From the NCBI GenBank assembly GCA_029939635.1, contig JAOZSN010000019.1, positions 1-25,582 on the forward strand: a DNA stretch of 25,582 bases, read 5' to 3'. Positions 7,186-15,447 of the stretch are shown here, in pieces. The position numbers were made by a program, and so were the translations under genes. The number at the start of each line of letters is the position of its first letter. Position 1 is the stretch's first letter. Under the pieces are notes generated by a model. That model ran no database searches. It was not told the origin of the DNA and worked only from the letters and a program-made list of their open reading frames with translations. This DNA is from Deltaproteobacteria bacterium (lineage in GTDB: Bacteria > Desulfobacterota > Desulfobulbia > Desulfobulbales > SURF-16).

Positions 7186-9278
7186 AAACCAATAGCCTCT
7201 ATATCGCCTCCTTAGACCCTGCTGCCGGAAAGCTCCTTGTCACCATGGGCATGATGGAATTGCTTACCAGGCGCATTGAAAAAGTCGGATTTTTTCGGCC
7301 CGTAATCAGTGAAAATAATGGCCCAGACAATGACATCAAGCTGATCCTCTCCAAATACTGTCCCGACATGAGCTATGACGACTGTTACGGTTTTGAGGAG
7401 GAGGAGGTCAAAACCCTTGTTTCCCAAGGCAAAACCAAGGAGTTCTATGAAAAACTGGTGGCACATTTAGGTGAGCTGCATAAGAAATACGATTTTGTCC
7501 TCTGTGAGGGTCTTAACAGTTCAGGGTTTCTCTCCTCTTTTGATATCAATATCAACCTTGAGATTGCGAAAAATCTTGGTTGCCACTTTATTGGCGTACT
7601 AAATGGCCTTGGCCTGGATGCCAAGGCCGTCCAGGAAAGCATAAAAATTGCTGGTGACAGTGTTCAAGATGCGGGCTGCACCCATTTTGCCACCTTTGTA
7701 AATCGTCTCTCCACCGGGGCCTATAACTCCCTGGAACTATATGATCTCCATATCAACAACACCCCACCCACCTTCCTGCTGCCAGAGGAAAAGGAACTGG
7801 GCAAGCCGACCCTGGCTGACATCCAACAGGGCCTGGACTCCTCCTATGTCCTGGGCTTACCCGAGGATCTCTACCGGGTGGTCAAACAGTTTAAGATTGC
7901 TACCATGACGGTGGAACACTTCTTGGGGTATGTTAAAGACGGTGATCTCATCATTGTTGGCGGTGATCGGGCCGATATTCTCTTGGCCTCGGTGACAACC
8001 CTCTCCTCACCAAATTATCCCAACCTGTCGGGCATCCTCCTCACCGGCGGCTTCACCCCTGGCCCCAATATGCTCAAACTTTTAGAAGGTATGGAGCTGC
8101 CAGTTCCCATCCTCTCTGTTGCCCATGGCACCTATGAAACCACCAGCCAGGTAGAAAATATCCCGGTGAGAATCACCCCGGATAATCACCGTAAAATTGC
8201 CCTTGGTCTTGGCCTTTTTGACAGTCACATTGATGCCGACGTCATTATTAAACAGGCCGACATCTCAGTGTCCAACACCGTCACTCCTATTATGTTTGAA
8301 TATGGCCTCTTTGACCGGGCCAAAACCAAACGGATGAATATTGTCCTGCCAGAGGCCACGGATGAGCGCATCCTACGGGCGGCTGAAATTCTCCTCCGCC
8401 GTCAGGTGGTGGATATCACCCTGCTGGGCAAGGAAACAGATATTCGCACCTTAAGTGCTGCCCATGGTCTCAATATTGACCAGGCAACCATCATTGACCC
8501 TGGCCAATCGCCCCTACTATACGATTACACCACCACCCTCTACGAATTACGCCAGCATACAGGGCTAACCATGGAAGGAGCTGCCGATGCCATGGTGGAT
8601 GTCTCCTATTACGGCACCATGATGGTACATAAAGGTCAGGCCGATGGCATGGTTTCCGGGGCAATTCACACCACCGGCGACACCATTCGCCCTGCCTTAC
8701 AAATCATCAAAACCAGCCCTGGCATCTCAGTGGTCTCCAGTGTCTTTATCATGTGCCTGGACACTAAGGTTCTGGTCTATGGGGATTGTGCCGTAAACCC
8801 TGACCCCAATGCCGAGCAGCTGGCCGAAATTGCTCTCAGCTCAGCGGAAACAGCTGCCATGTTTGGCGTGGAACCACGGGTGGCCATGCTCTCTTACTCC
8901 ACCGGCTCATCTGGCAAGGGCAAGGATGTAGACAAGGTGCGCGAGGCCACCCACATTGCCCAAGAAAAGCGCCCAGACCTGCTCATCGAAGGCCCCATCC
9001 AGTACGATGCTGCCATCTCCCCCGAGGTAGCCAAAACCAAGTTACCAGACAGTGAGGTGGCAGGCCAAGCCACAGTCTTTATCTTTCCAGACCTGAACAC
9101 CGGCAATAACACATATAAGGCAGTGCAGCGCTCCTCTGGTGCCATTGCCATTGGCCCGGTTCTCCAGGGCCTGAATAAACCGGTCAATGACCTAAGCAGA
9201 GGCTGCCTGGTAACGGATATCATCAATACCGTGGCCATCACAGCAGTACAGGCCCAGGCTATGCAGCAAGAGGACTAA
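7182..9278 (+). CDS. pta: Phosphate acetyltransferase, long form with regulatory N-terminus
   Basis: This 698-residue cytoplasmic enzyme interconverts acetyl-CoA and acetyl phosphate. It is the long class, close in size to the E. coli enzyme. Residues 1-190 form a BioD-like P-loop domain with a degenerate Walker A (DPAAGKLLV). About 210-340 is a DRTGG domain. Residues about 380-695 are the catalytic PTA domain, including the conserved stretches LPEATDERILRAA and SYSTGSSGKG. Sulfate reducers use Pta for acetate and ATP metabolism, usually beside acetate kinase, but no ackA is in the window. The gene starts inside the stop of the hybrid kinase (ATGA), which is an unusual partner and suggests acetyl phosphate may be connected to this phosphorelay. 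No separate promoter is evident. Confidence 0.95.
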   Translation: MKTNSLYIASLDPAAGKLLVTMGMMELLTRRIEKVGFFRPVISENNGPDNDIKLILSKYCPDMSYDDCYGFEEEEVKTLVSQGKTKEFYEKLVAHLGELHKKYDFVLCEGLNSSGFLSSFDININLEIAKNLGCHFIGVLNGLGLDAKAVQESIKIAGDSVQDAGCTHFATFVNRLSTGAYNSLELYDLHINNTPPTFLLPEEKELGKPTLADIQQGLDSSYVLGLPEDLYRVVKQFKIATMTVEHFLGYVKDGDLIIVGGDRADILLASVTTLSSPNYPNLSGILLTGGFTPGPNMLKLLEGMELPVPILSVAHGTYETTSQVENIPVRITPDNHRKIALGLGLFDSHIDADVIIKQADISVSNTVTPIMFEYGLFDRAKTKRMNIVLPEATDERILRAAEILLRRQVVDITLLGKETDIRTLSAAHGLNIDQATIIDPGQSPLLYDYTTTLYELRQHTGLTMEGAADAMVDVSYYGTMMVHKGQADGMVSGAIHTTGDTIRPALQIIKTSPGISVVSSVFIMCLDTKVLVYGDCAVNPDPNAEQLAEIALSSAETAAMFGVEPRVAMLSYSTGSSGKGKDVDKVREATHIAQEKRPDLLIEGPIQYDAAISPEVAKTKLPDSEVAGQATVFIFPDLNTGNNTYKAVQRSSGAIAIGPVLQGLNKPVNDLSRGCLVTDIINTVAITAVQAQAMQQED

Positions 9279-9378
9279 ATATCCACCAATCTGAAACAGG
9301 CCCACTTAACAGCTAGGACTAAAAGTCCAGTCACCACGAACCGCAGGCAAGCATAGACTCCGGAATATCGAACAAAAA

Positions 9379-9389
9379 ATATTGAATAT
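9379..9389. promoter_or_regulatory. Palindrome upstream of rubrerythrin, possible operator
   Basis: ATATT-G-AATAT is a perfect odd palindrome in an A/T-rich stretch 79 bases before the rubrerythrin ATG. Fur/PerR-family operators are A/T-rich 7-1-7 palindromes, and this site matches that shape only over five bases per arm. PerR control of rubrerythrin is known in other anaerobes; here it is only a suggestion. Confidence 0.25.
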
Positions 9390-9467
9390 AGAAAAAATCT
9401 TCATCCCAGCTGATGGGGAAACTATTACCATAAAAATTAACAACCTCAATCTTAGCAAGGAGAAATC

Positions 9468-9989
9468 ATGAGTAAGACCACCGAAAACCTGAAAGCAGCC
9501 TTTGCCGGAGAATCGCAGGCCAGGAATATGTACATCTTTTTTGCCAAGGCGGCCCGCAAGGAAGGGTACCACTATATTGCCAAGGTCTTTGAAGAAACTG
9601 CCGCCAACGAAGAGCGCCATGCCAAGGATCATTGCAAGTTATTGAACTCCATCGGCGACACTGCAGCCAACCTGCAAGAGGCGATTAATGGCGAAAACTA
9701 CGAGACCACCGAAATGTACCCCACCTTTGCCAAAGAGGCAGAGGAAGAGGGAAACATGGAGGCTACCATTCTCTTTAAACAGATTGCCAAGGTTGAGGAG
9801 CACCACCGAGATCGCTACCAACGCTGCCTTGATATGGTAACAAACGGCACAGTATTCAAACGTGACAAGCCCATTAGCTGGAAATGCTCAAAATGCGGAT
9901 TCACACACCAGGGCACCGAGCCACCACCAAAATGCCCCGCCTGCAAGCATCCCAAAGAATATTTTGAACCTGCAAATATGGATATCTAG
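9468..9989 (+). CDS. rbr: Rubrerythrin
   Basis: The product is 173 residues. It has an N-terminal four-helix di-iron domain with E15, E48-x2-H51 and E110-x2-H113, plus further glutamates at 89-94. A C-terminal rubredoxin domain has C140-x2-C143 and C156-x2-C159. Rubrerythrins reduce hydrogen peroxide to water in the cytoplasm of anaerobes, taking electrons through rubredoxin. An AAGGAG ribosome binding site lies just before the ATG, the clearest in the window, which suits high expression. The gene is 189 bases behind pta and probably has its own promoter. The next gene is a rubredoxin fusion, a plausible electron-transfer neighbour. Confidence 0.96.
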   Translation: MSKTTENLKAAFAGESQARNMYIFFAKAARKEGYHYIAKVFEETAANEERHAKDHCKLLNSIGDTAANLQEAINGENYETTEMYPTFAKEAEEEGNMEATILFKQIAKVEEHHRDRYQRCLDMVTNGTVFKRDKPISWKCSKCGFTHQGTEPPPKCPACKHPKEYFEPANMDI

Positions 9990-10008
9990 CAAGACAGTAT
10001 CACATTGC

Positions 10009-10058
10009 TAACCAGTGCCTGTCCAGCAAATAGGTCATTTGTGGGCAGGAACTGGTTA
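10009..10058 (+). other. Strong stem-loop between rubrerythrin and rubredoxin-GltS fusion
   Basis: TAACCAGT (10009-10016) pairs perfectly with ACTGGTTA (10051-10058). CCTG (10018-10021) pairs with CAGG (10046-10049). TCCA continues with TGGG through one G-U pair, and AAAT/ATTT closes a five-base loop. No T-run follows, so it is not a classical terminator. It may protect the rubrerythrin mRNA 3' end or set the ratio of the two genes. Confidence 0.55.
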
Positions 10059-10087
10059 AAAATAACCCCTATCCTTAGGTCTCGAAC

Positions 10088-11494
10088 ATGGCTCTCTATG
10101 TTTGCTCGGTGTGTGACACCGAATATGATGAAGATACAAAGTCTGTGCCCTGGAATGATTTACCCTCGACATGGGTCTGCCCGGTCTGTGAGGCAGGCAA
10201 GGCCTTCTGGCGGCGGATGGGGGCAGAGCCCGATATATTCGAAGACACCCAGGAGGCCACCAAGGAAAGGATCCTCACCTATGATCCCCACAAGGAGGAG
10301 GACTGCCATGAATCTTATATGGCTGACATCCATGCCATGGCAGCCAGTGGCCAATCTATTACCGAGCCCATGCAGACCAGGAAACCGGTTATCTCCTGGG
10401 ATGATATTTTAATTCAGGGAGCCCAACTGGCCCGCATCCCCTTAAACCACACAGATCCGGTAGCAACCAACACCATTATCGGGCCGCACGCTGCACAACC
10501 ATTGGTCATAGCAACCCCCATATATATCAGCCATATGTCCTTTGGTGCCCTGTCAAGGGAGGCCCACATAGCCTTGACTCGAGGCAGCAAGGCTATGCAG
10601 ACGGCCATAGGCTCTGGCGAAGGAGGCATCCTGCCAGAGTGCCGTGACAATAGTTATAAATACATATTTGAATATGTGCCCAATGGCTACAGCGTCAACG
10701 AGGAAAATCTACGCCGTGCCGATGCCATTGAACTGAAATTTGGCCAGTCAGCCAAGCCCGGCATGGGTGGCCATTTACCAGCAAGCAAGGTTACCAGTGA
10801 AATTGCCGCCATCCGCGGCGTTGCCGAGGGTACAGATATCATCAGCCCTGCCCATTACCAAGACATTCTCAGTAAAGAGCAGTTAAAGGAAAAGGTACGC
10901 TGGCTGCGCGATGTGTCTGGCGGCAGACCCATTGGCATTAAATTTGCCGCCGGTCATATTGAGGATGATCTTGACGTTGCCCTCTATGCAGAGCCAGATT
11001 TTATCACCCTAGATGGGCGGGCAGGTGGCACCGGGGCTTCACCTAAATACATCAAGGGATCGGTTGGCATCCCCACCCCCTTTGCCATCTATCGGGCCAG
11101 AAAATTTCTCAATGAAAAAAAGGCCTCCCATGTCTCACTGGTCTGTACTGGCGGCTTACGAATTTCAGCAGATTTTGCCAAGGCCTTGGCCTTAGGAGCC
11201 GATGCCGTGGCCATCAGCACCAGTGCTATGATGGCCATTGGTTGCCAACAGTACCGCATCTGTAATACAGGTAAATGCCCCTTGGGGATTGCCACCCAAG
11301 ACCCTGAATTGCGGGCGCAGCTTGATATAGACCGGGCAGCAAAACAGCTCCATAATTTTCTTAAGGTCAGCACTGCTGAGCTGCAAGATTTTGCCAGATT
11401 AACCGGCAATAATCAGCTACAAGACTTGTCGATCAAAGATCTCTGCACCACAAACTCCGAGATATCAAACCATACCAAAATCAGACATGTGTAA
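10088..11494 (+). CDS. Rubredoxin domain fused to FMN-dependent glutamate synthase domain
   Basis: The product has 468 residues. Residues 1-45 are a rubredoxin: C6-x2-C9 and C31-x2-C34. After a linker, residues about 100-440 match the central FMN/Fe-S domain of the glutamate synthase large subunit. Seen are MSFGALSREAHIALTRG, GSGEGG, the GRAGGTGASP phosphate-binding loop and the 3Fe-4S ligands C386-x5-C392-x4-C397. The glutaminase domain and the GXGXG domain of full GltB are absent, and no gltD-like flavoprotein lies nearby. It may therefore take electrons through rubredoxin rather than NADPH and may use ammonia or another substrate; the reaction is not established by sequence. It follows rubrerythrin by 98 bases. 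There is no good Shine-Dalgarno upstream of the ATG. Confidence 0.88.
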   Translation: MALYVCSVCDTEYDEDTKSVPWNDLPSTWVCPVCEAGKAFWRRMGAEPDIFEDTQEATKERILTYDPHKEEDCHESYMADIHAMAASGQSITEPMQTRKPVISWDDILIQGAQLARIPLNHTDPVATNTIIGPHAAQPLVIATPIYISHMSFGALSREAHIALTRGSKAMQTAIGSGEGGILPECRDNSYKYIFEYVPNGYSVNEENLRRADAIELKFGQSAKPGMGGHLPASKVTSEIAAIRGVAEGTDIISPAHYQDILSKEQLKEKVRWLRDVSGGRPIGIKFAAGHIEDDLDVALYAEPDFITLDGRAGGTGASPKYIKGSVGIPTPFAIYRARKFLNEKKASHVSLVCTGGLRISADFAKALALGADAVAISTSAMMAIGCQQYRICNTGKCPLGIATQDPELRAQLDIDRAAKQLHNFLKVSTAELQDFARLTGNNQLQDLSIKDLCTTNSEISNHTKIRHV

Positions 11495-11570
11495 AAGAAA
11501 ACAGCATAGCTCAAAATTGCCTGGCTACGCATTCAACGAGAACAGGCGACAAGGTTCCCCCCTAAAGTTC

Positions 11571-11598
11571 TTGCTTTATCCCGTAAACAAAGTATAAT
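11571..11598 (+). promoter_or_regulatory. Sigma70-type promoter for the DEAD-box helicase leader
   Basis: TTGCTT at 11571-11576 and a perfect TATAAT at 11593-11598 are 16 bases apart. Transcription would start near 11605, about 110 bases before the helicase ATG. This is the best promoter match in the window. Confidence 0.7.
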
Positions 11599-11623
11599 AT
11601 CCGGTTTTTCAATTAGCACCTTC

Positions 11624-11655
11624 AATGCCCTGCACATTGCAGGGCATTTTTTTTT
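11624..11655 (+). terminator. Intrinsic terminator inside the helicase leader (possible attenuator)
   Basis: An 11-bp perfect stem (11624-11634 with 11638-11648, sequence AATGCCCTGCA and its complement) has a CAT loop and runs directly into nine T residues (11647-11655). It lies after the promoter at 11571-11598 and 62 bases before the helicase ATG. Either it ends a very short transcript of about 50 bases, or it is an attenuator controlling helicase expression. It could also stop readthrough from the upstream gene. Confidence 0.8.
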
Positions 11656-11717
11656 GGCCACAAAGCCTTTAGTGGCTCGCTCCCGGCCTCCCCTTAGCAC
11701 AACAACAAATAGACATT

Positions 11718-13439
11718 ATGACTACATTTGAAGATATCGGCATTAATAGTGACATCCTGAAAGCCCTCTCCTCCTTAGGGTTTAGCGAACCAACACCTGT
11801 ACAGGCCAAAGTCATTCCTTTAATGCTGGAACAACAGGTTGACCTGGTGAGCCTGGCCCAAACCGGCACAGGCAAAACCGCAGCTTTTGGCATTCCTTTA
11901 ATCCAACGAACAACCACCAAAAGTAAACAAACCCAAGGATTGATCCTCTGCCCCACCAGAGAACTGTGTGTTCAGGTGGCCCGTGACATCCAAGCCCTAG
12001 CTAAATTTAGTGCTGGATTGAAGATATTAGCCGTGTACGGCGGCACCCGTATTGATCAACAAATTTCCGCCCTGCGTCGAGGTGTACAGATTATTGTTGC
12101 CACCCCTGGTCGCTTAAATGATCTAATCAACCGGGGCAGGGTTGATATATCCGCCGTGAAGTATGTTGTTTTTGATGAGGCAGATGAAATGTTGCAGATG
12201 GGTTTCCAGGATGAGTTAAACGCTATCCTGGCCAAGACCCCAAAAGAAAAAAACACCCTGCTGTTCTCGGCAACTATGTCAAAGGAAGTTGCTTCCATAG
12301 CCGCCAAGTATATGTCAAATCCTGTTGAAATGACCATTGGCAAACGCAATGCTGGAGCCGAAAATGTTACCCATGAGTATTACATGGTACATGCCAAGGA
12401 TCGCTACCTGGCTTTGAAACGTATTGTGGACAATGCCCTTAATAATTATTCAATTATTTTTTGCCGCACCAGGCGCGACACCAATGACGTGGCCAATAAG
12501 TTGATCCAGGACGGCTATAACGCCGATGCCCTGCATGGTGAGCTGAACCAGGGACAGCGTGATCAGGTGATGAAAAAATTCCGCAACAAAAGCTTACAAA
12601 TCCTGGTGGCCACCGATGTTGCGGCTCGTGGCCTTGACGTCAACGATCTTACCCATGTGATTAACTACAATCTTCCTGACGATATTGCCGGTTATACCCA
12701 CCGCAGTGGTCGCACTGGCCGAGCAGGGCGCACGGGAACCTCTATTGCCATCATTCACATGAAAGAGTTGTACAGAATACGGGCAATTGAAAAGAGAATC
12801 AAAAAGCAGTTTAAAAAATGCCGCGTTCCCACCGGAGAAGAAATCTGTCAAAAGCAATTGGTGAACTTGGTTGATATTGTCACAAACGTGACGGTTGATC
12901 ATGATCAAATTAATCCGCTTTATGCAGCCATAGCAGATAAGTTTGCCCACCTGGATCGTGAAGAGTTGATCAAAAAATTTCTATCCCGCGAGTTTAATCA
13001 ATTCTTGGAATATTATAAATATGCGCCGGATCTTAATGTGAACGAAAAAGCGGCAAATAGAAAAAATAAAAAAGAACGTGGTCGCAAAGATTCAGCCCCG
13101 ACACAAGGCAAACAAAAATTCACCCGCTTTTTTCTCAATGTTGGCCGCCGTGACGGCATCTTACCCCAGGGCCTGCTGGGAAAAATCAACGGTATCCCTG
13201 GTATTGGCCGTGTGCAGGTTGGCAAGATAGAAATTATGCGCAACAGCGCTTTACTAGAAGCCGAAAGCAGATATATAACCGAAATACTTGGCGCCTTTGA
13301 ACATACCAAAATCAATGGAAAAACCGTTTCCATTGAGGTTGCCCGCAGTACCCATGGCGGTGGCACCAGACCCCCCAAACACCGCGGCACCCCCCGCCGT
13401 AAACAGCACCGCAAGGGAAATAAGTATAAAGCTGCATAG
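11718..13439 (+). CDS. DEAD-box ATP-dependent RNA helicase, DeaD/CsdA-like
   Basis: The 573-residue product carries the Q-motif region (FSEPTPVQ), motif I AQTGTGKT (47-54), PTREL (80-83), TPGR, DEAD (153-156), SAT (184-186) and the C-terminal helicase motifs with HRSGRTGRAG. A basic linker (about 440-460) leads to a DbpA-type RNA-binding fold at about 470-550. This is the arrangement of DeaD/CsdA proteins, which unwind RNA during ribosome assembly and mRNA decay, often at low temperature. No Shine-Dalgarno precedes the ATG, and a small stem-loop (AGCC/GGCT, 11666-11678) lies in the leader. Together with the promoter-terminator arrangement this suggests post-transcriptional control. It is a single transcription unit closed by the terminator at 13462. 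Confidence 0.93.
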   Translation: MTTFEDIGINSDILKALSSLGFSEPTPVQAKVIPLMLEQQVDLVSLAQTGTGKTAAFGIPLIQRTTTKSKQTQGLILCPTRELCVQVARDIQALAKFSAGLKILAVYGGTRIDQQISALRRGVQIIVATPGRLNDLINRGRVDISAVKYVVFDEADEMLQMGFQDELNAILAKTPKEKNTLLFSATMSKEVASIAAKYMSNPVEMTIGKRNAGAENVTHEYYMVHAKDRYLALKRIVDNALNNYSIIFCRTRRDTNDVANKLIQDGYNADALHGELNQGQRDQVMKKFRNKSLQILVATDVAARGLDVNDLTHVINYNLPDDIAGYTHRSGRTGRAGRTGTSIAIIHMKELYRIRAIEKRIKKQFKKCRVPTGEEICQKQLVNLVDIVTNVTVDHDQINPLYAAIADKFAHLDREELIKKFLSREFNQFLEYYKYAPDLNVNEKAANRKNKKERGRKDSAPTQGKQKFTRFFLNVGRRDGILPQGLLGKINGIPGIGRVQVGKIEIMRNSALLEAESRYITEILGAFEHTKINGKTVSIEVARSTHGGGTRPPKHRGTPRRKQHRKGNKYKAA

Positions 13440-13461
13440 CAACAGAAAACCAGGAGATGAC

Positions 13462-13505
13462 AAAAAAAGGATCTGTTACCTACACATGGTAACAGATCCT
13501 TTTTT
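13462..13505. terminator. Bidirectional-looking intrinsic terminator after the helicase gene
   Basis: An 18-bp perfect stem (13463-13480 with 13488-13505) with a 7-base loop is flanked by an A-run on the left and a T-run (13500-13505) on the right. It begins 22 bases behind the helicase stop. Confidence 0.92.
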
Positions 13506-13553
13506 CCGTTTTATGACATACTTTCTGGCGCTGTTCCCTGCAAAGCATCGGAG

Positions 13554-13699
13554 GGATGGGTAGTTCTCTCCTCCTTTTCGTGCTGAAAAATTGTACCTAC
13601 TTCAGCGGTAAAGCCGCGTGGCCGTGTGTTTTTAGTCCATAAAATTAGGGACACAAGGAAAATGGTAGCCGTAGCCGAGAAAGATAACTCCTCCCATCC
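13554..13699. repeat. Palindromic element, copy 2 (diverged)
   Basis: This occupies the middle of the 13440-13812 gap. The terminal arms (13554-13570 and 13683-13699) are imperfect inverted repeats sharing GGATGGG and AGTT. GGGTAGTTCTCTCC (13558-13571) matches 500-513 of copy 1 at 13 of 14 bases. TGCTGAAAA...GTAC (13581-13596) and GTGTTTTT (13626-13633) also recur in the same order. A nested GCGG/CCGC hairpin lies between the last two blocks. The inner symmetry is weaker than in copy 1. The remainder of the gap (13700-13812) shows nothing beyond the ribosome binding site of the next gene. Confidence 0.5.
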
Positions 13700-13812
13700 G
13701 GGTTCGTCCTCAATAAAAAGATCTCCCCTGACTTCTTCCTTGCGTTACTCTCCTCAGTTATGACAAAATAGTACTGTGCCTTCCACACTCTATTCCAGAC
13801 AGGAGAAAATCC

Positions 13813-15387
13813 ATGGCCCCGAATGTATCAACTTCAGCAGAACCAGGTAAATATAAACGCTTTCAGGTTCTGGCAGGGGCAATTCTTGTCCAGCTTATTC
13901 TTGGTACGGTCTACGGTTACAGTATTTTCTGGGAACCCTTAACCACTAACATCTTCCCCACAGTGCTCACCCAAGCCCAACACGCTACACAGCTTGCCTC
14001 TGGAACCCTGGCAGATGATGTCGTTGTGGTGAGCAATAACGCGGTGGCACAGGTCGAGATAGCCAAACAGCAGGGCATCTTGAAGTATGCCTTTTCAATC
14101 TGTATCTTGAGTTTTGCCAGCGTTATGGTTATTGCCGGCCGCGTCCAGGATGTGCAAGGCCCTAGAATCCCAGCGATCATTGGTGGCCTGCTCATGGGTA
14201 CAGGTTTTATCTACGCTGGGCTCATGACCAACGCCATTGTCTTTTATCTTGCCCATGCCCTTTTTGCCGGCGTGGTGACCCTCCTCCTGCTCATGATTTT
14301 CCATGCCTTTCTCGGTCACCTTGATAAAGAGTCGGTTATTGTTAAATACGCCCCCATGGGCATCATGACCACCTGTATTGTCGCCAGCATCATGCTGGGC
14401 AACCAGTATGTGGGAAAGATTGCCGAGATGGATCGACTCCTCCTGCTCTGGGGTACCATTGGTTTTATGGCCGGAGCCGGCATTGGCTTTGCTTATGTCT
14501 GCCCCATTGCCGCCTTAATGAAATGGTTTCCTGATCATAAGGGCCTGGTGAGTGGCATTGCGGTGGCGGGATTCGGACTAGGGGCTTATCTCTTTAGCCA
14601 GAAATGGGGCGCCTTGGGCTATATTGGTAAACAAGGAATTTTCCCCTTCTTTCTCATGCATGGTGGGATATGTATCGTTGGCGTCACTGCCGGGGCTTTC
14701 CTGCTGAGCAATCCGCCTGCGCCTGTGAAGGTTAGCAGCACCATTGTCCAAAATTCACCCTGGCAGGAAACATTGCGCAATCCAGCCTTTTATCTCCTCT
14801 GGATGATGTTCTTCAGCGGTGCCATGGCAGGACTCATGGTCATAGGTATCATCAAGGTCTTTGCCGGGGAACAACTGGTATCTGCAGCCATTGAGGCAGG
14901 CAGATCCCTAAGCGCCGCAGAGACCAGTGCCTTGATGCTGAAAGGCTCTGCGGCCGTTGGCTTGCTCGCCATTTTCAATGCCGTGGGTCGGGTGGTGTGG
15001 GGATTTATTTCAGATCGAATCGGACGTACTCCGACCTTTGTTGCCATGTTTCTCCTCCAGGCAGGCATCATGTTCTTTTTGGCAGGCATGAAAACCGAGG
15101 CGTCACTCAGCATTGGCGCTGCACTGGTCGGTTTTAATTTTGGTGGCAATTTTGCCCTCTTCCCCTCTGCCACCGCTGATTTCTTCGGGGCAAAAAACCT
15201 AGGTGCCAACTATGGCTGGATTTTCACCTCATACGGTATTGCTGGAGTGGTGGGAATTGCAGCAGGAAACTTCGCTAAAGTAATCACCGGCAGCTATGCA
15301 GCCGCCTTCACCTTGGCGGCCATTCTCTGTCTGCTGTCTGCCGGACTGGCCCTTGTTTTACAACGGCTGCATAAAAAAGATGCTTAG
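13813..15387 (+). CDS. MFS transporter, OFA (oxalate/formate antiporter) family-like
   Basis: The 524-residue product has about 12 hydrophobic segments. OFA/MFS signs are GTVYGYSIFWEPL in TM1, AGRVQDVQGPR at the TM2-TM3 loop and a second MFS loop motif SDRIGR after the middle segments. It is an inner-membrane carrier, probably for a small organic anion; the substrate cannot be read from sequence. It is longer than typical family members (400-450). An insertion of about 45 residues follows TM1 (about 45-90), predicted to lie outside the membrane, and another short insertion lies near residue 360. An AGGAG ribosome binding site precedes the ATG. It stands alone, after a strong terminator and a repeat element. 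Confidence 0.85.
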   Translation: MAPNVSTSAEPGKYKRFQVLAGAILVQLILGTVYGYSIFWEPLTTNIFPTVLTQAQHATQLASGTLADDVVVVSNNAVAQVEIAKQQGILKYAFSICILSFASVMVIAGRVQDVQGPRIPAIIGGLLMGTGFIYAGLMTNAIVFYLAHALFAGVVTLLLLMIFHAFLGHLDKESVIVKYAPMGIMTTCIVASIMLGNQYVGKIAEMDRLLLLWGTIGFMAGAGIGFAYVCPIAALMKWFPDHKGLVSGIAVAGFGLGAYLFSQKWGALGYIGKQGIFPFFLMHGGICIVGVTAGAFLLSNPPAPVKVSSTIVQNSPWQETLRNPAFYLLWMMFFSGAMAGLMVIGIIKVFAGEQLVSAAIEAGRSLSAAETSALMLKGSAAVGLLAIFNAVGRVVWGFISDRIGRTPTFVAMFLLQAGIMFFLAGMKTEASLSIGAALVGFNFGGNFALFPSATADFFGAKNLGANYGWIFTSYGIAGVVGIAAGNFAKVITGSYAAAFTLAAILCLLSAGLALVLQRLHKKDA

Positions 15388-15447
15388 CACGCACCTTCTG
15401 CAGATATCAGCATCACCACCTCTCAATTCATTCCCCTTTCTTTTTTT

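Noticed and set aside
9310..9360. Possible riboswitch (c-di-GMP type) before rubrerythrin, suggested by a GGACT/AGTCC hairpin and a short purine-rich segment
   Set aside because: The conserved core bases and the paired helices of that class could not be found; only a 5-bp hairpin is real.
13288..13563. 91-codon plus-strand frame over the end of the helicase gene
   Set aside because: It overlaps the certain helicase C-terminal domain in another frame and crosses the terminator.
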